DNA from: Sphingobacterium sp. B16(2022)
GTDB lineage: Bacteria; Bacteroidota; Bacteroidia; Sphingobacteriales; Sphingobacteriaceae
Length of the DNA stretch: 64,000 nucleotides
Assembly: GCF_012030425.1 (NCBI RefSeq)
Contig: NZ_JAAUVN010000002.1
Coordinates: 930,001 to 994,000 of the forward strand
Reading direction: 5' to 3'
In this document: positions 41,964 to 50,610 of the stretch, in pieces
Layout: every line of letters begins with the position of its first letter
Position numbering within the stretch: position 1 is the first letter of the stretch
The notes under the pieces: model-generated
Databases searched by the model: none
What the model was told of the DNA's origin: nothing
Seen by the model: only the letters and a program-made list of their open reading frames with translations
Program-made: the position numbers and the translations under genes

Positions 41964-44378
41964 ATGTTGGAAACCACATTAGACCAAGGCAGTGATTTAA
42001 ATTCGAAATTAAGTTTTGATGACTTTAGAAAGATCATTGTTGAAGATTATAGGGTTGCAGTAGAGAGCAGATATGTTAGTCTATTGGGACGTAAGGAAGT
42101 CTTAACAGGAAAAGCAAAATTTGGAATTTTTGGAGATGGGAAGGAACTGGCGCAGATTGCAGTGTCTAAAGTATTTCAAAAGGGTGATTGGCGTTCCGGA
42201 TATTATAGGGACCAAACCTTGGCCTTTGCAAGTGGAATGACCTCAATTTATCATTTTTTTTCGCAATTATATGCTCATCCTGATGTTGAGTATGATCCTT
42301 CTTCTGCGGGGCGTCAAATGAATTGTCATTTTTCAGTCCGTGTTATTGATGAGGAAGGTAATTGGTTGGACCAAACGAAGCAAAAGAATACTTTCTCAGA
42401 TATTTCGACTACTGGCGGGCAAATGGCTCGTATCTTAGGTCTTGGCCTAGCTTCAAAACTGTATCGTGAGAATCCGAATTTATCTTATTTAAAGTATTTT
42501 TCTAATGGGGGTAATGAGGTTGTCTTTTGTTCTGTAGGTAATGCGTCAACTTCAGAGGGAGTATTTTTCGAAGTTGTCAATGCTGTAGGTGTTAAACAGA
42601 TTCCTGTTGTTATTTCGATATGGGATGACGGTTATGGAATCTCGGTTCCGAATGAGGTGCAAACGACTAAAGGGGATATCTCCGAAGTTTTGAAAGGATT
42701 TCAGAAGGAAGATGGATCTAACGGTTTTGAGATATTTAAAGTAAAAGGCTGGGATTACCCAGGACTTTGTCAGGCTTATGAGCGAGCTGCAAAATATGCT
42801 AGGGAGCACCATACGCCTTGTATTGTTCATGTTATCGAGTTGACTCAACCACAGGGGCATTCTTCTTCTGGTTCTCATGAACGTTATAAGTCGAAAGAGC
42901 GTTTAAACTGGGAGCTTGAGCATGATTGTATTGCTAAAATGCATCAATGGTTGATTGATTCGGATATTGCAACTGCTGAGCAGTTGAATTTAATTGATGA
43001 AGAAGCGAAGGATTTCGTGAGGAAGGAGCAGAGACGTGCCTGGTCTGATTATAATAAAGCTTTAGCTGTTGATGCTTCACAGGCTATTGGACTTTTAAGT
43101 CAAATTGATGACGAACTGGTCGAATTACCTTTAAAACAATTGCAATCTTTAACTGAACCTTCTTTGAAGGAGGTTTATAGTACTGTCCGCAAGGTTATTC
43201 GTGAACTGAAAGGGAAGGATATTGAAGGTAAAGGTGCTTTATTGGCTTGGTATAAACTTCAACAAGGGGTAAATGAATCCCGATATAATTCGAAATTATT
43301 TACCACAGGAGTTGATGGTCCGGAAAATGTCCAAGTTATCGCCCCTCAATATTCTGATGATGCTAAATTTATTGACGGCCGGGAAGTTCTTAACTTATGC
43401 TTCGAAGAGAATTTCCGTCGAGATGAGCGCTTGTTAGCATTTGGTGAGGATGTTGGTAAAATTGGTGATGTAAATCAAGGGTTTGCTGGTCTACAAGAGA
43501 AGTTTGGAGAACATAGAGTATTTGATACTGGAATTAGAGAGAATTCTATTATAGGGAAAGGAATTGGATTGGCTATTAGGGGACTTAAGCCTATTGCTGA
43601 AATTCAATATTTAGATTATCTTCTTTATGGTATTACGGTGGCGAGCGATGACTTGGCGAGTTTGAGTTATCGTACGTTTGGGGGACAGAAAGCGCCTGTT
43701 ATTATTCGTACTCGTGGTCATCGTTTAGAGGGTATCTGGCATTCGGGTTCCCCAATGTCTATGATCTTGGGGACTTTAAGGGGGTTGCATATTTGTGTTC
43801 CTCGTAATATGACGCAAGCTGCTGGAATGTATAATACTTTGTTTAGATCCGATGAGCCTGCTCTTGTGATCGAGTGTTTAAATGGTTATCGTTTAAAAGA
43901 ACGTTTACCAGATAATATTGGTGACTTTACGATCCCGATTGGTTATGCTGAGTGCATTAGAGTAGGTGCTGATATTACTGTTGTTTCATATGGTTCTACT
44001 TTACGTGTGGTCGAAGAGGCTGCGATGGAACTGGATCGATTGGGCATCAGTGTTGTAATTATTGATGCTCAAACTTTACAGCCTTTTGATAAAGCTCATT
44101 TATGTGCTGAATCGTTAAAAAAGACGAATAAATTATTGGTTGTGGATGAGGATGTCCCTGGTGGTGCATCGGCATTTATAATGCAGCAAATATTGGAGGA
44201 TCAAAATGGTTATTATTTATTAGATAGTCAGCCTAGAACGTTGAGTGCTAAAGCACATAGGCCTCCTTATGGCTCTGATGGTGATTATTTCACAAAACCT
44301 TCGAGCGATGATATTGTGGAAACTGTCTTTGAAATGATGAACGAAGGTAATCCGGATAAATATCCCTCACTATTTTAG
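41964..44378 (+). CDS. Fused alpha/beta E1 subunit of a 2-oxoacid dehydrogenase
   Basis: This 804-residue protein joins the two E1 chains. The alpha half (residues 1-about 400) has YYRDQTLAFASGMT, then CSVGNASTSEGVFFEVVNAVGVKQIPVVISIWDDGYGISVPNE, the thiamin-diphosphate site, with GN instead of GDG and DD instead of NN. The beta half (about 460-804) has LLAFGEDVGKIGDVNQGFAGLQEKFGEHRVFDTGIRENSIIGKGIGLA and GHRLEGIWHSGSPMSMIL. Such fusions in Bacteroidota act in pyruvate- or branched-chain-2-oxoacid dehydrogenases; E2/E3 are not in this window. It is monocistronic. Confidence 0.9.
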   Translation: MLETTLDQGSDLNSKLSFDDFRKIIVEDYRVAVESRYVSLLGRKEVLTGKAKFGIFGDGKELAQIAVSKVFQKGDWRSGYYRDQTLAFASGMTSIYHFFSQLYAHPDVEYDPSSAGRQMNCHFSVRVIDEEGNWLDQTKQKNTFSDISTTGGQMARILGLGLASKLYRENPNLSYLKYFSNGGNEVVFCSVGNASTSEGVFFEVVNAVGVKQIPVVISIWDDGYGISVPNEVQTTKGDISEVLKGFQKEDGSNGFEIFKVKGWDYPGLCQAYERAAKYAREHHTPCIVHVIELTQPQGHSSSGSHERYKSKERLNWELEHDCIAKMHQWLIDSDIATAEQLNLIDEEAKDFVRKEQRRAWSDYNKALAVDASQAIGLLSQIDDELVELPLKQLQSLTEPSLKEVYSTVRKVIRELKGKDIEGKGALLAWYKLQQGVNESRYNSKLFTTGVDGPENVQVIAPQYSDDAKFIDGREVLNLCFEENFRRDERLLAFGEDVGKIGDVNQGFAGLQEKFGEHRVFDTGIRENSIIGKGIGLAIRGLKPIAEIQYLDYLLYGITVASDDLASLSYRTFGGQKAPVIIRTRGHRLEGIWHSGSPMSMILGTLRGLHICVPRNMTQAAGMYNTLFRSDEPALVIECLNGYRLKERLPDNIGDFTIPIGYAECIRVGADITVVSYGSTLRVVEEAAMELDRLGISVVIIDAQTLQPFDKAHLCAESLKKTNKLLVVDEDVPGGASAFIMQQILEDQNGYYLLDSQPRTLSAKAHRPPYGSDGDYFTKPSSDDIVETVFEMMNEGNPDKYPSLF

Positions 44379-44390
44379 TCAGTGAGGGAT
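44362..44390 (+). terminator. Hairpin at the end of the E1 gene, with its stop codon in the loop
   Basis: ATCCCTCACT (44362-44371) and AGTGAGGGAT (44381-44390) pair perfectly. The TAG stop (44376-44378) lies in the loop. A T run follows only after 7 nt, so it is a moderate terminator. Confidence 0.6.
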
Positions 44391-44398
44391 AGATACTT

Positions 44399-45259
44399 TT
44401 ATGAGAATTGAGCGGCAGCACCAATAATTGCCGCCTCTTCTCCTAGAATTGCAGTTTTTATATTATATGCTTCTACTTGATTTTTCTTTTGACCCAATAG
44501 TATAGGTAGTGCTTTTGCAATATTTCCTCCGATTACAAAGTCTATACAATTATATTTTTTACTGAAGAAATCAAGAAAATCCAATAAATGGATGCTATAT
44601 TCCTCACATAATATGCTAAAGGCAGGGTTTTGTTGATGCTCATTGATAATTTGTTTAAGTCCCGTTACTTCAATATCTGTAAGTTCCTTAAACCGTTTTA
44701 TAAACCATCTGGTTACTAAAAACTCTTCAAAAATTAAATCTTTATATGGTGTGTTCCAAAGATCGGCATCGAAAGATTTTTCTCCTTTGTTCCAGACTGC
44801 TGAACCGAGACCTGTACCTAAAGTGATTCCTAAAATTCTTTCTTTTGTATTTAGATGTTGAGCAAAAACCTCTCCTTGCAAAAAAGCCGCGGCATCGTTA
44901 ATGAAATGAATATTTTGTTCTGGAATTCCTATTAATGTTGCCAACGGGGTTTTGACATTCATTTTATATAGGTCATCATATTTGCTTTGTCCAGTCATCA
45001 TAGACACACCATTTTCATAATCGAAAGGGCCAGGCATTGCTATTCCAATGTGTTTTACCATAGATCCAGCAGCTTCTACGCAACTGTTAATTGTGTTTGC
45101 CCAAGTAAGGAAAATCGATTTAGCATTTTCTTGCGAAAAAACGTGGTTTCTCACCACGTTATTCGGAATAATTTTCCAATCTAATTTATTTACTATAGCG
45201 GCGCTAATATGTGTGCCGCCGATATCCACTCCTAAAATGAATTCACTTTTATCTGACAT
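44399..45259 (-). CDS. ROK-family kinase-like protein without the zinc motif
   Basis: This is a 286-residue sugar-kinase-fold protein. [15 protein letters not shown] is the phosphate-1 loop, GIAMPGPFD the connecting motif, [13 protein letters not shown] the catalytic region (Asp in N-D-A-A), and [19 protein letters not shown] the phosphate-2 motif. The C-x-C-G-x-x-G-C zinc cluster of ROK proteins is absent. It may phosphorylate glucose or another hexose. Its start lies 11 bp inside the end of aroC, so it is the last gene of the aromatic operon by coupling, without an obvious metabolic link. Confidence 0.82.
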   Translation of the reverse strand: MSDKSEFILGVDIGGTHISAAIVNKLDWKIIPNNVVRNHVFSQENAKSIFLTWANTINSCVEAAGSMVKHIGIAMPGPFDYENGVSMMTGQSKYDDLYKMNVKTPLATLIGIPEQNIHFINDAAAFLQGEVFAQHLNTKERILGITLGTGLGSAVWNKGEKSFDADLWNTPYKDLIFEEFLVTRWFIKRFKELTDIEVTGLKQIINEHQQNPAFSILCEEYSIHLLDFLDFFSKKYNCIDFVIGGNIAKALPILLGQKKNQVEAYNIKTAILGEEAAIIGAAAQFS

Positions 45260-46352
45260 TTTTGTAACTAGATTGTTTTAATAAATGATCAGCAATAACT
45301 AATGCAGCCATTGCCTCAACAATAATAACAGCTCGGGAAACTACACAAGGATCATGTCTTCCTTTTCCTTGAACTGTAGCTTCATTACCATTTGAATCAA
45401 TTGTCTGTTGATCTCTCATAATAGTAGCAACAGGCTTGAAAGCTGTTTTAAATGTGATGTCCATACCATTTGAAATACCACCTTGTATTCCTCCAGAGAA
45501 ATTGGTATGGGTTTTAGTACGATGGATATCATGTTCTTCAGATACAAAAAGATCGTTATGCTGTGAACCTAGTAATTCAGAGCCAGCAAATCCTGATCCA
45601 TATTCGAAACCGTGTACGGCATTGATGCTCATCATTGCCTTAGCTAGATCCGCATGTAATTTGTCAAAAACAGGTTCACCCAATCCGACTGGTACATTTC
45701 TAATAATAGTTGAAATGCGTCCTCCTACAGTATCACCTGATTTACGAACAGCATCAATGAATTCAATCATTTCATTCGCTGTAGCAGGATCAGCACATCG
45801 TGCAATATTAGATTCTCTCAAATCTAACAATGCTTCTAAATCTTTTGTATCTAAATTTGGAGATTCAATTTTGCCAACACCTGATACGTGCGCAAATATT
45901 TCTATTCCATGTTGTTTTAAAAAGGATTTGGCAATTGCTCCTGCGGCAACTCTAGCTGCAGTTTCTCTAGCCGATGAGCGACCTCCACCTCGGTAATCAC
46001 GATGACCATATTTCATATGATATGTATAGTCTGCGTGTGATGGTCTAAAGATATCTTTTATATGTGAGTAATCTTTCGATCTTTGATCTTCGTTTGGGAT
46101 AAGTATGGCAATAGGTGTTCCTGTAGACTTGCCCTCAAATACGCCAGAAAGAATTTGTGCTGTATCACTTTCTTTGCGTTGTGTGGTTATTTTTGATTGA
46201 CCGGGCTTACGTTTATCAAGTTCTGCTTGGATAAAGTCCTCATCAATAGCTATATTTGGAGGACAGCCATCTAAAATAACACCAATCGCTTTTCCGTGAG
46301 ATTCCCCAAAAGTGCTAATTCTAAATAAATCGCCAAATGAATTTCCTGCCAT
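45249..46352 (-). CDS. aroC: Chorismate synthase
   Basis: This is a 367-residue enzyme that converts EPSP to chorismate, the last common step to aromatic amino acids and menaquinone; it needs reduced FMN. The three family signatures are visible: [19 protein letters not shown] near residue 15, [25 protein letters not shown] around 115-138, and the C-terminal [25 protein letters not shown]. The length is normal. It follows aroA by 68 bp and overlaps the ROK gene. Confidence 0.97.
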   Translation of the reverse strand: MAGNSFGDLFRISTFGESHGKAIGVILDGCPPNIAIDEDFIQAELDKRKPGQSKITTQRKESDTAQILSGVFEGKSTGTPIAILIPNEDQRSKDYSHIKDIFRPSHADYTYHMKYGHRDYRGGGRSSARETAARVAAGAIAKSFLKQHGIEIFAHVSGVGKIESPNLDTKDLEALLDLRESNIARCADPATANEMIEFIDAVRKSGDTVGGRISTIIRNVPVGLGEPVFDKLHADLAKAMMSINAVHGFEYGSGFAGSELLGSQHNDLFVSEEHDIHRTKTHTNFSGGIQGGISNGMDITFKTAFKPVATIMRDQQTIDSNGNEATVQGKGRHDPCVVSRAVIIVEAMAALVIADHLLKQSSYKNVR

Positions 46353-46420
46353 GATTTAATATAATTTCTATAAATATAGGTAAAACCGCAATAATAGGAG
46401 CATTATTGCGGTATTTTTTG

Positions 46421-47668
46421 CTAAGTAATAATAAATTTGTGCTCAGCTAAATGTTTCCAGAAGTCTGGATAAGATTTTTCGACAACCTGTGGTTCCTCAA
46501 TATTAATACTTTTGAATATTAATGCAAGTGGGGCAAATGCCATTGCCATTCTATGATCTTCATATGTGGCGAAAGAAACAGCTGTTGGTTCGAAGACTTC
46601 ATCAGTTTTGATGTGATAAGTGGTTCCATCTTCGATCAATTTTGCTCCGAATTTAGCAATTTCTGTTTTTAAAGCTAAAATTCGATCTGTTTCTTTAATT
46701 TTCAATGTTTCTAAACCTGTAAGTGATATATCGCGTCTTAATGCAGCCGCTATAACTACTACTGTCTGTGCTAAATCTGGGCATTCTTTCATGTCAAAAA
46801 ATGTTTTCCCAGAAGGTTCACTTATTTTTGTAAGGTGTAAACCATCTTGTTCAAAAGCTGAGGCAACACCAAAGTGGCTCATAATTTCAACAATTGCTAT
46901 ATCACCTTGTAGACTACTTTTTTTCAATCCGGGAAGTATGATCGATCCTGAATTAGAAAGTGCTACTATGGCATACCAATAAGACGCCGCGCTCCAATCA
47001 GGTTCGACATAAATCGTTGCTTCCTTTGTTTCTTGATTTGGAATATGAATGGTATTATGCAACCATTCGTATTGAATACCAACTTCTTTCAACATATTCA
47101 ACGTCATGGTGACATAAGGTCGTGAAGTAAGTTCGCCTTCAATTTCAAGTGTTAAACCTTTTTTTAAGGATGCCGCAATGAGCAATAGAGCTGAAATATA
47201 TTGACTGCTAATATTTCCCTTAATTGAAATTTTATCCTTACTCTGAATCATGCCACCTTCTATATGAAGAGGTGGGAAGCCAGATTTTGCTTCGTAATGA
47301 ATATCAGCTCCGATAGTCTTGAGCGCGTCAACTAAAATACCGATAGGTCTTTGTTGCATACGTTCTGAACCGGTTAGAATGAAATTTCCTTTAATCAGAT
47401 TAAGATAGGCTGTTAAAAAACGCATTGCGGTCCCTGCGGGTCCAATATCAATTTTGGTTAGTTCAGATTGCGTATTGGTAGCTAGCAGAAGAGCCTTCTT
47501 TAGTGTAACTGTATCAAAAGCTTGCGAAAGATTTTCTATTTGTACTTTCTCTTTTCCCAATGCTTGAATAATAAGGGCACGGTTGCTTTCTGATTTTGAA
47601 CCAGTAAGTTGAACCGTACCATTAATACTTTTAGATGGGTGAGTAAGTGTAATCACCTGTTGACTCAT
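46421..47668 (-). CDS. aroA: 3-phosphoshikimate 1-carboxyvinyltransferase (EPSP synthase)
   Basis: This 415-residue enzyme joins PEP to shikimate-3-phosphate. LTGSKSESNRALIIQAL near residue 22 is the S3P-binding Lys region. GPAGTAMRFLTAYL around 76 is the conserved G-x-A-G-T-A/M-R loop, with Pro at the second position. SGSERMQQRPIG is present as LTGSERMQQRPIG, and LKIKETDRILALKTEIAKFGA is the C-terminal D-R region. It shares one base with the stop of the upstream DAHP synthase gene (47668), so translation is coupled. The 415-residue length is slightly short for class I/II forms but complete. Confidence 0.95.
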   Translation of the reverse strand: MSQQVITLTHPSKSINGTVQLTGSKSESNRALIIQALGKEKVQIENLSQAFDTVTLKKALLLATNTQSELTKIDIGPAGTAMRFLTAYLNLIKGNFILTGSERMQQRPIGILVDALKTIGADIHYEAKSGFPPLHIEGGMIQSKDKISIKGNISSQYISALLLIAASLKKGLTLEIEGELTSRPYVTMTLNMLKEVGIQYEWLHNTIHIPNQETKEATIYVEPDWSAASYWYAIVALSNSGSIILPGLKKSSLQGDIAIVEIMSHFGVASAFEQDGLHLTKISEPSGKTFFDMKECPDLAQTVVVIAAALRRDISLTGLETLKIKETDRILALKTEIAKFGAKLIEDGTTYHIKTDEVFEPTAVSFATYEDHRMAMAFAPLALIFKSINIEEPQVVEKSYPDFWKHLAEHKFIIT

Positions 47669-48774
47669 TATGCCTCCGCAGTAGGTTGAGTATTCATGAT
47701 TGCATTCTGTTTACGAATTGATTCATTATGAATTAATTCTAAGAATTTAACTGCAAAATCATTGCTCAAAGTTAATGCTTCAGCGAGCTGCGTGCGTTTT
47801 TGAACGATTTCGTCCCAACGGTTAACTTGTAAGATTGTGACACTATTATCACGCTTGTATTCGCCAATTTTTTCAGCAATTTTCATACGTTCACCAATTT
47901 TTTGAATAATTAGATCATCTAATTTATCGATGCTTGTACGTAATTCTGCTAATTTATCTTCAAAAGCTTGATTATCTGAGTCTGCTTTACGTAAGTTTAA
48001 GTGATCAATTAAATCAGCCAAAGCCGCTGGAGTAACTTGTTGTTTTGCATCAGTCCAAGCAACTGAAGGGTCAATATGTGATTCAATGATCAATCCTTGT
48101 AAATCCATATCCATTGCTTTTTGAGAAATGTACGGCAACAATTCACGGTTACCACAGATATGGCTTGGATCGTTGATAATTGGCAAATCAGGACATAATG
48201 ATTTTAATTGAATCGCAAGATCCCACATTGGTTCGTTACGGAAAGCTGATTTTTCGTAAGAAGAGAAACCTCTATGAATAGCTCCTAATCTTTTGATTCC
48301 CGCACGGTTAATACGCTCTAAAGCACCAAACCATAATGATAAATCAGGGTTTACCGGGTTTTTAACGAATACAGGGATATCTACTCCAACTAATGCATCA
48401 GCAATTTCTTGCACAGTAAATGGGTTTGCAGTAGAGCGCGCTCCAATCCATAACACATCTACGCCAGCAGCTAATGCTTCTTCAACATGCTTCGCTGTTG
48501 CAACCTCTGTCGCTGTCAATAATCCTGTCTCTGCTTTTGCTCTTTTCAACCATTCTAAACCAATAGAACCAATACCTTCAAATTCTCCTGGACGAGTACG
48601 TGGTTTCCATATACCTGCACGTAAGATGTTTACTTTACCAGTATTTGCTAATAAATGCGCTGTTGAAACCAATTGATCTTCTGTTTCAGCACTACAAGGT
48701 CCTGCTATGATTAAAGGCTTGTCTCCTGTATCTAACCAAGATTTTAAAGGGACGATATCTAATGTGTTTTTCAT
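47668..48774 (-). CDS. Bifunctional DAHP synthase / chorismate mutase (type II)
   Basis: This is a 368-residue fusion. Residues 1 to about 260 are the KDO8P-like DAHP synthase (LIIAGPCSAETEDQLVSTAHLLA, ILRAGIWKPRTRPGEFEGIG, LWIGARSTANPFTVQEIADAL, VFVKNPVNPD, AIHRGFSSYEKSAFRNEPMWD, PIINDPSHICGNRELL). Residues about 275-360 are an AroQ helical chorismate mutase (LRTSIDKLDDLIIQKIGERMKIAEKIGEYKRDNSVTILQVNRWDEIVQKR). It makes the first intermediate and also starts the Phe/Tyr branch. This fusion is common in Bacteroidota. It is 133 bp downstream of pheA in the same operon. Confidence 0.95.
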   Translation of the reverse strand: MKNTLDIVPLKSWLDTGDKPLIIAGPCSAETEDQLVSTAHLLANTGKVNILRAGIWKPRTRPGEFEGIGSIGLEWLKRAKAETGLLTATEVATAKHVEEALAAGVDVLWIGARSTANPFTVQEIADALVGVDIPVFVKNPVNPDLSLWFGALERINRAGIKRLGAIHRGFSSYEKSAFRNEPMWDLAIQLKSLCPDLPIINDPSHICGNRELLPYISQKAMDMDLQGLIIESHIDPSVAWTDAKQQVTPAALADLIDHLNLRKADSDNQAFEDKLAELRTSIDKLDDLIIQKIGERMKIAEKIGEYKRDNSVTILQVNRWDEIVQKRTQLAEALTLSNDFAVKFLELIHNESIRKQNAIMNTQPTAEA

Positions 48775-48907
48775 TATTATGTAATTTTATTTTTTTAGTG
48801 GTTATGAAGTTATCATGATCATTTTTCGTTACTTTTCGAGCGCTTTAGGCCATGATGATTTCAATATCTATTGTGAGTTTTATTTTTTACTTTTTATTTA
48901 CTAGAAC

Positions 48908-49732
48908 TTATATGCGGTCATTTTTTACATATTCACCCATAATATTAAAATTGATGCTGTGTTTTAATACTTTACGAATAGCAGCGTCATAATCTGATTG
49001 CTTTTTCCATTCCACATCAACGAAAAAATCATATTCATTTCTTTTTCCTATGACAGGCATAGATTGGATTTTACTTAGGTTAATATTTTGATCAGCAAAG
49101 CATTGTAAAATCGAAGCTAAAGAACCTACCGAGTTTCCTGTTTGAAAGGATAAAGAAGCTTTATTTGCACTTGCTTGTTCTTCGACATCATTGGATAACA
49201 CTAAGAATCTCGTACTATTTTTTTTGTTAGTTTCAATCTTTGCTTCTAATATATTGAGACCATACGTTTTTGCAGCAAGTGTACCTGCAATAGCAGCAGT
49301 GTCAGTTAATTTTTGATTTGCCACTTTTGCTGCTGAAGCCGCTGTATCTGAACTTTCTGATATTTTAACATCTGGTAATTCCTGCAAGAACTCTTCGCAT
49401 TGGCGAATGGCCATTTGATGCGATTCTATGAATTTTATATCAGCAAGTTTAACTCCTGGTAAAGCCAATAAATTTTGATGAATGCTTAAGGCAATTTCAC
49501 CTACAATGTTGAATTTATAATCTCTCAAAAGATTATAATTGGGTAAGATACTTCCCGCAATTGAGTTTTCAATAGCCATTACAACATAATCAACTTTTTT
49601 CTGCTTTAATAATTCGCAGGTTTTTTTAAAAGTATCGCATTCTATCGTTTCGATGTCTTCACCGAAGTACTTAAATGATGCTTCTTCATGAAAGGAAGCT
49701 TTTACTCCCTGTATTGCAATTTTTAAACCCAT
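48908..49732 (-). CDS. pheA: Prephenate dehydratase
   Basis: This 274-residue protein catalyses prephenate to phenylpyruvate, the committed step to phenylalanine. The prephenate dehydratase domain covers residues 1 to about 185 (VDYVVMAIENSIAGSILPNYNLL; the family motif STRFLVLS near 173). An ACT regulatory domain follows (about 190-270, GNSVGSLASILQCFADQNINLSKIQSMPV), which usually gives feedback inhibition by Phe. There is no chorismate-mutase domain, since that is fused to the DAHP synthase. It is the first structural gene behind a Phe/Tyr attenuator (49755-49935). Confidence 0.96.
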   Translation of the reverse strand: MGLKIAIQGVKASFHEEASFKYFGEDIETIECDTFKKTCELLKQKKVDYVVMAIENSIAGSILPNYNLLRDYKFNIVGEIALSIHQNLLALPGVKLADIKFIESHQMAIRQCEEFLQELPDVKISESSDTAASAAKVANQKLTDTAAIAGTLAAKTYGLNILEAKIETNKKNSTRFLVLSNDVEEQASANKASLSFQTGNSVGSLASILQCFADQNINLSKIQSMPVIGKRNEYDFFVDVEWKKQSDYDAAIRKVLKHSINFNIMGEYVKNDRI

Positions 49733-49754
49733 TGTTTGTTTTATATGTTCTTAG

Positions 49755-49797
49755 AAAAAGCAAAAGTTCCGATTGTTGATCGGAACTTTTGCTTTTT
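49755..49797 (-). terminator. Attenuator terminator in the pheA leader
   Basis: A 19-bp perfect stem (minus strand 49797-49779 with 49773-49755, 5-nt loop) is followed by a run of T, ending 22 nt before the pheA ATG. It lies between the leader peptide and pheA. A competing pairing, GAATTT at 49822-49817 with AAGTTC at 49788-49783 (six pairs with one G-U), could open it. Confidence 0.8.
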
Positions 49798-49832
49798 AAT
49801 ATCTTGTGATAATTACAAATTCGTCCCTGCTC

Positions 49833-49883
49833 TTATTGTCTAAAATAAAAGTAATTGAAAAAATATGTAGTCGTCGTTTTCAT
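49833..49883 (-). CDS. Phe/Tyr-rich leader peptide of the pheA operon
   Basis: This is a 16-codon ORF with the peptide MKTTTTYFFNYFYFRQ. Residues 7-14 hold four Phe and three Tyr in eight positions, and no Trp. Phe/Tyr starvation would stall the ribosome on these codons. It starts about 15 nt after the predicted transcription start and ends 36 nt before the terminator stem. It has the same logic as E. coli pheL; the sequence is unrelated and was found by eye. Confidence 0.8.
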   Translation of the reverse strand: MKTTTTYFFNYFYFRQ

Positions 49884-49904
49884 TATTTGTTCGTTTCGAT
49901 ATTT

Positions 49905-49935
49905 CAAATATACGGATGTTTTTTATAAATGCAAG
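49905..49935 (-). promoter_or_regulatory. Promoter of the aromatic operon
   Basis: On the minus strand CTTG (49935-49932), 19 nt and TATATTTG (49912-49905) match the Bacteroidota consensus, one mismatch in the upstream box. It is directly upstream of the leader peptide. Confidence 0.65.
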
Positions 49936-50610
49936 ATAAAAATTAAATATTTTTTTAGTCGTAATTTTATGTGTTTTTTAATGAAAAAAACAGCTATTTT
50001 TTTATCTGTTTTTTATGTAATTTTTTATGTGCTTTTTGTGTTTGATATCCTTGTTTATTTTGTTTAAATGCATATAAATTATAATATAGATTATTTTTTT
50101 ATGAAAAAAATCGGTTTATTTTGTCTCTTTTTTAAGTTTATTTTTGTGTTTTTTTTAAGTTTATTTATGTTATATTTTTGTTTTAAAAACACTATTTTAT
50201 GTCATTAATTTGGTGGTTTATTTGTGTTTTTGTTTAGAATATATCGAAAATTAAGCTGAAAATTTTCAACATTTAGTCTCCGCAATGAGTTGATTAGGTA
50301 TATCAAGGTGTGTTGCTTGTCATACGATCACTATTTAAGTTATGCATAAATAGAAGTCTATGTTATCGGAGATATTTCTCATATGACGGAACATAAAAAC
50401 TACATCAATGACTAAGGCTGGATAGTGAGTAAGCTGTATCGCTGGAAAATTGCTAGCTAATTTTGATACCAATCACTAATTCCTATCTGAAGATAGCAAC
50501 TGGCTTTTATCAGTTTTAGGTCTTCTAAATGTGAAATACGGGGAATATTTCGTAAAATTGAAGGAGAAGGCCTGAATAGCTTTAAACGGTTTTCGAAATT
50601 ATTTAAGTTT
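49936..50610. other. T-rich gene-free stretch
   Basis: The plus strand is strongly T-biased from about 49940 to 50240, with repeated TTTTTTATG and TTTAAGTTTATTTT-like words. Short ORFs here are low-complexity (Phe/Ile/Val-rich) and not credible. From 50240 to 50610 the composition is normal with no gene. A promoter for the EamA gene must lie here but cannot be placed. Confidence 0.4.

Noticed and set aside
49855..50067. Plus-strand 70-codon ORF rich in Phe, Val and Ile
   Set aside because: It is antisense to the pheA leader and lies in a T-biased low-complexity stretch; its composition follows the T run.
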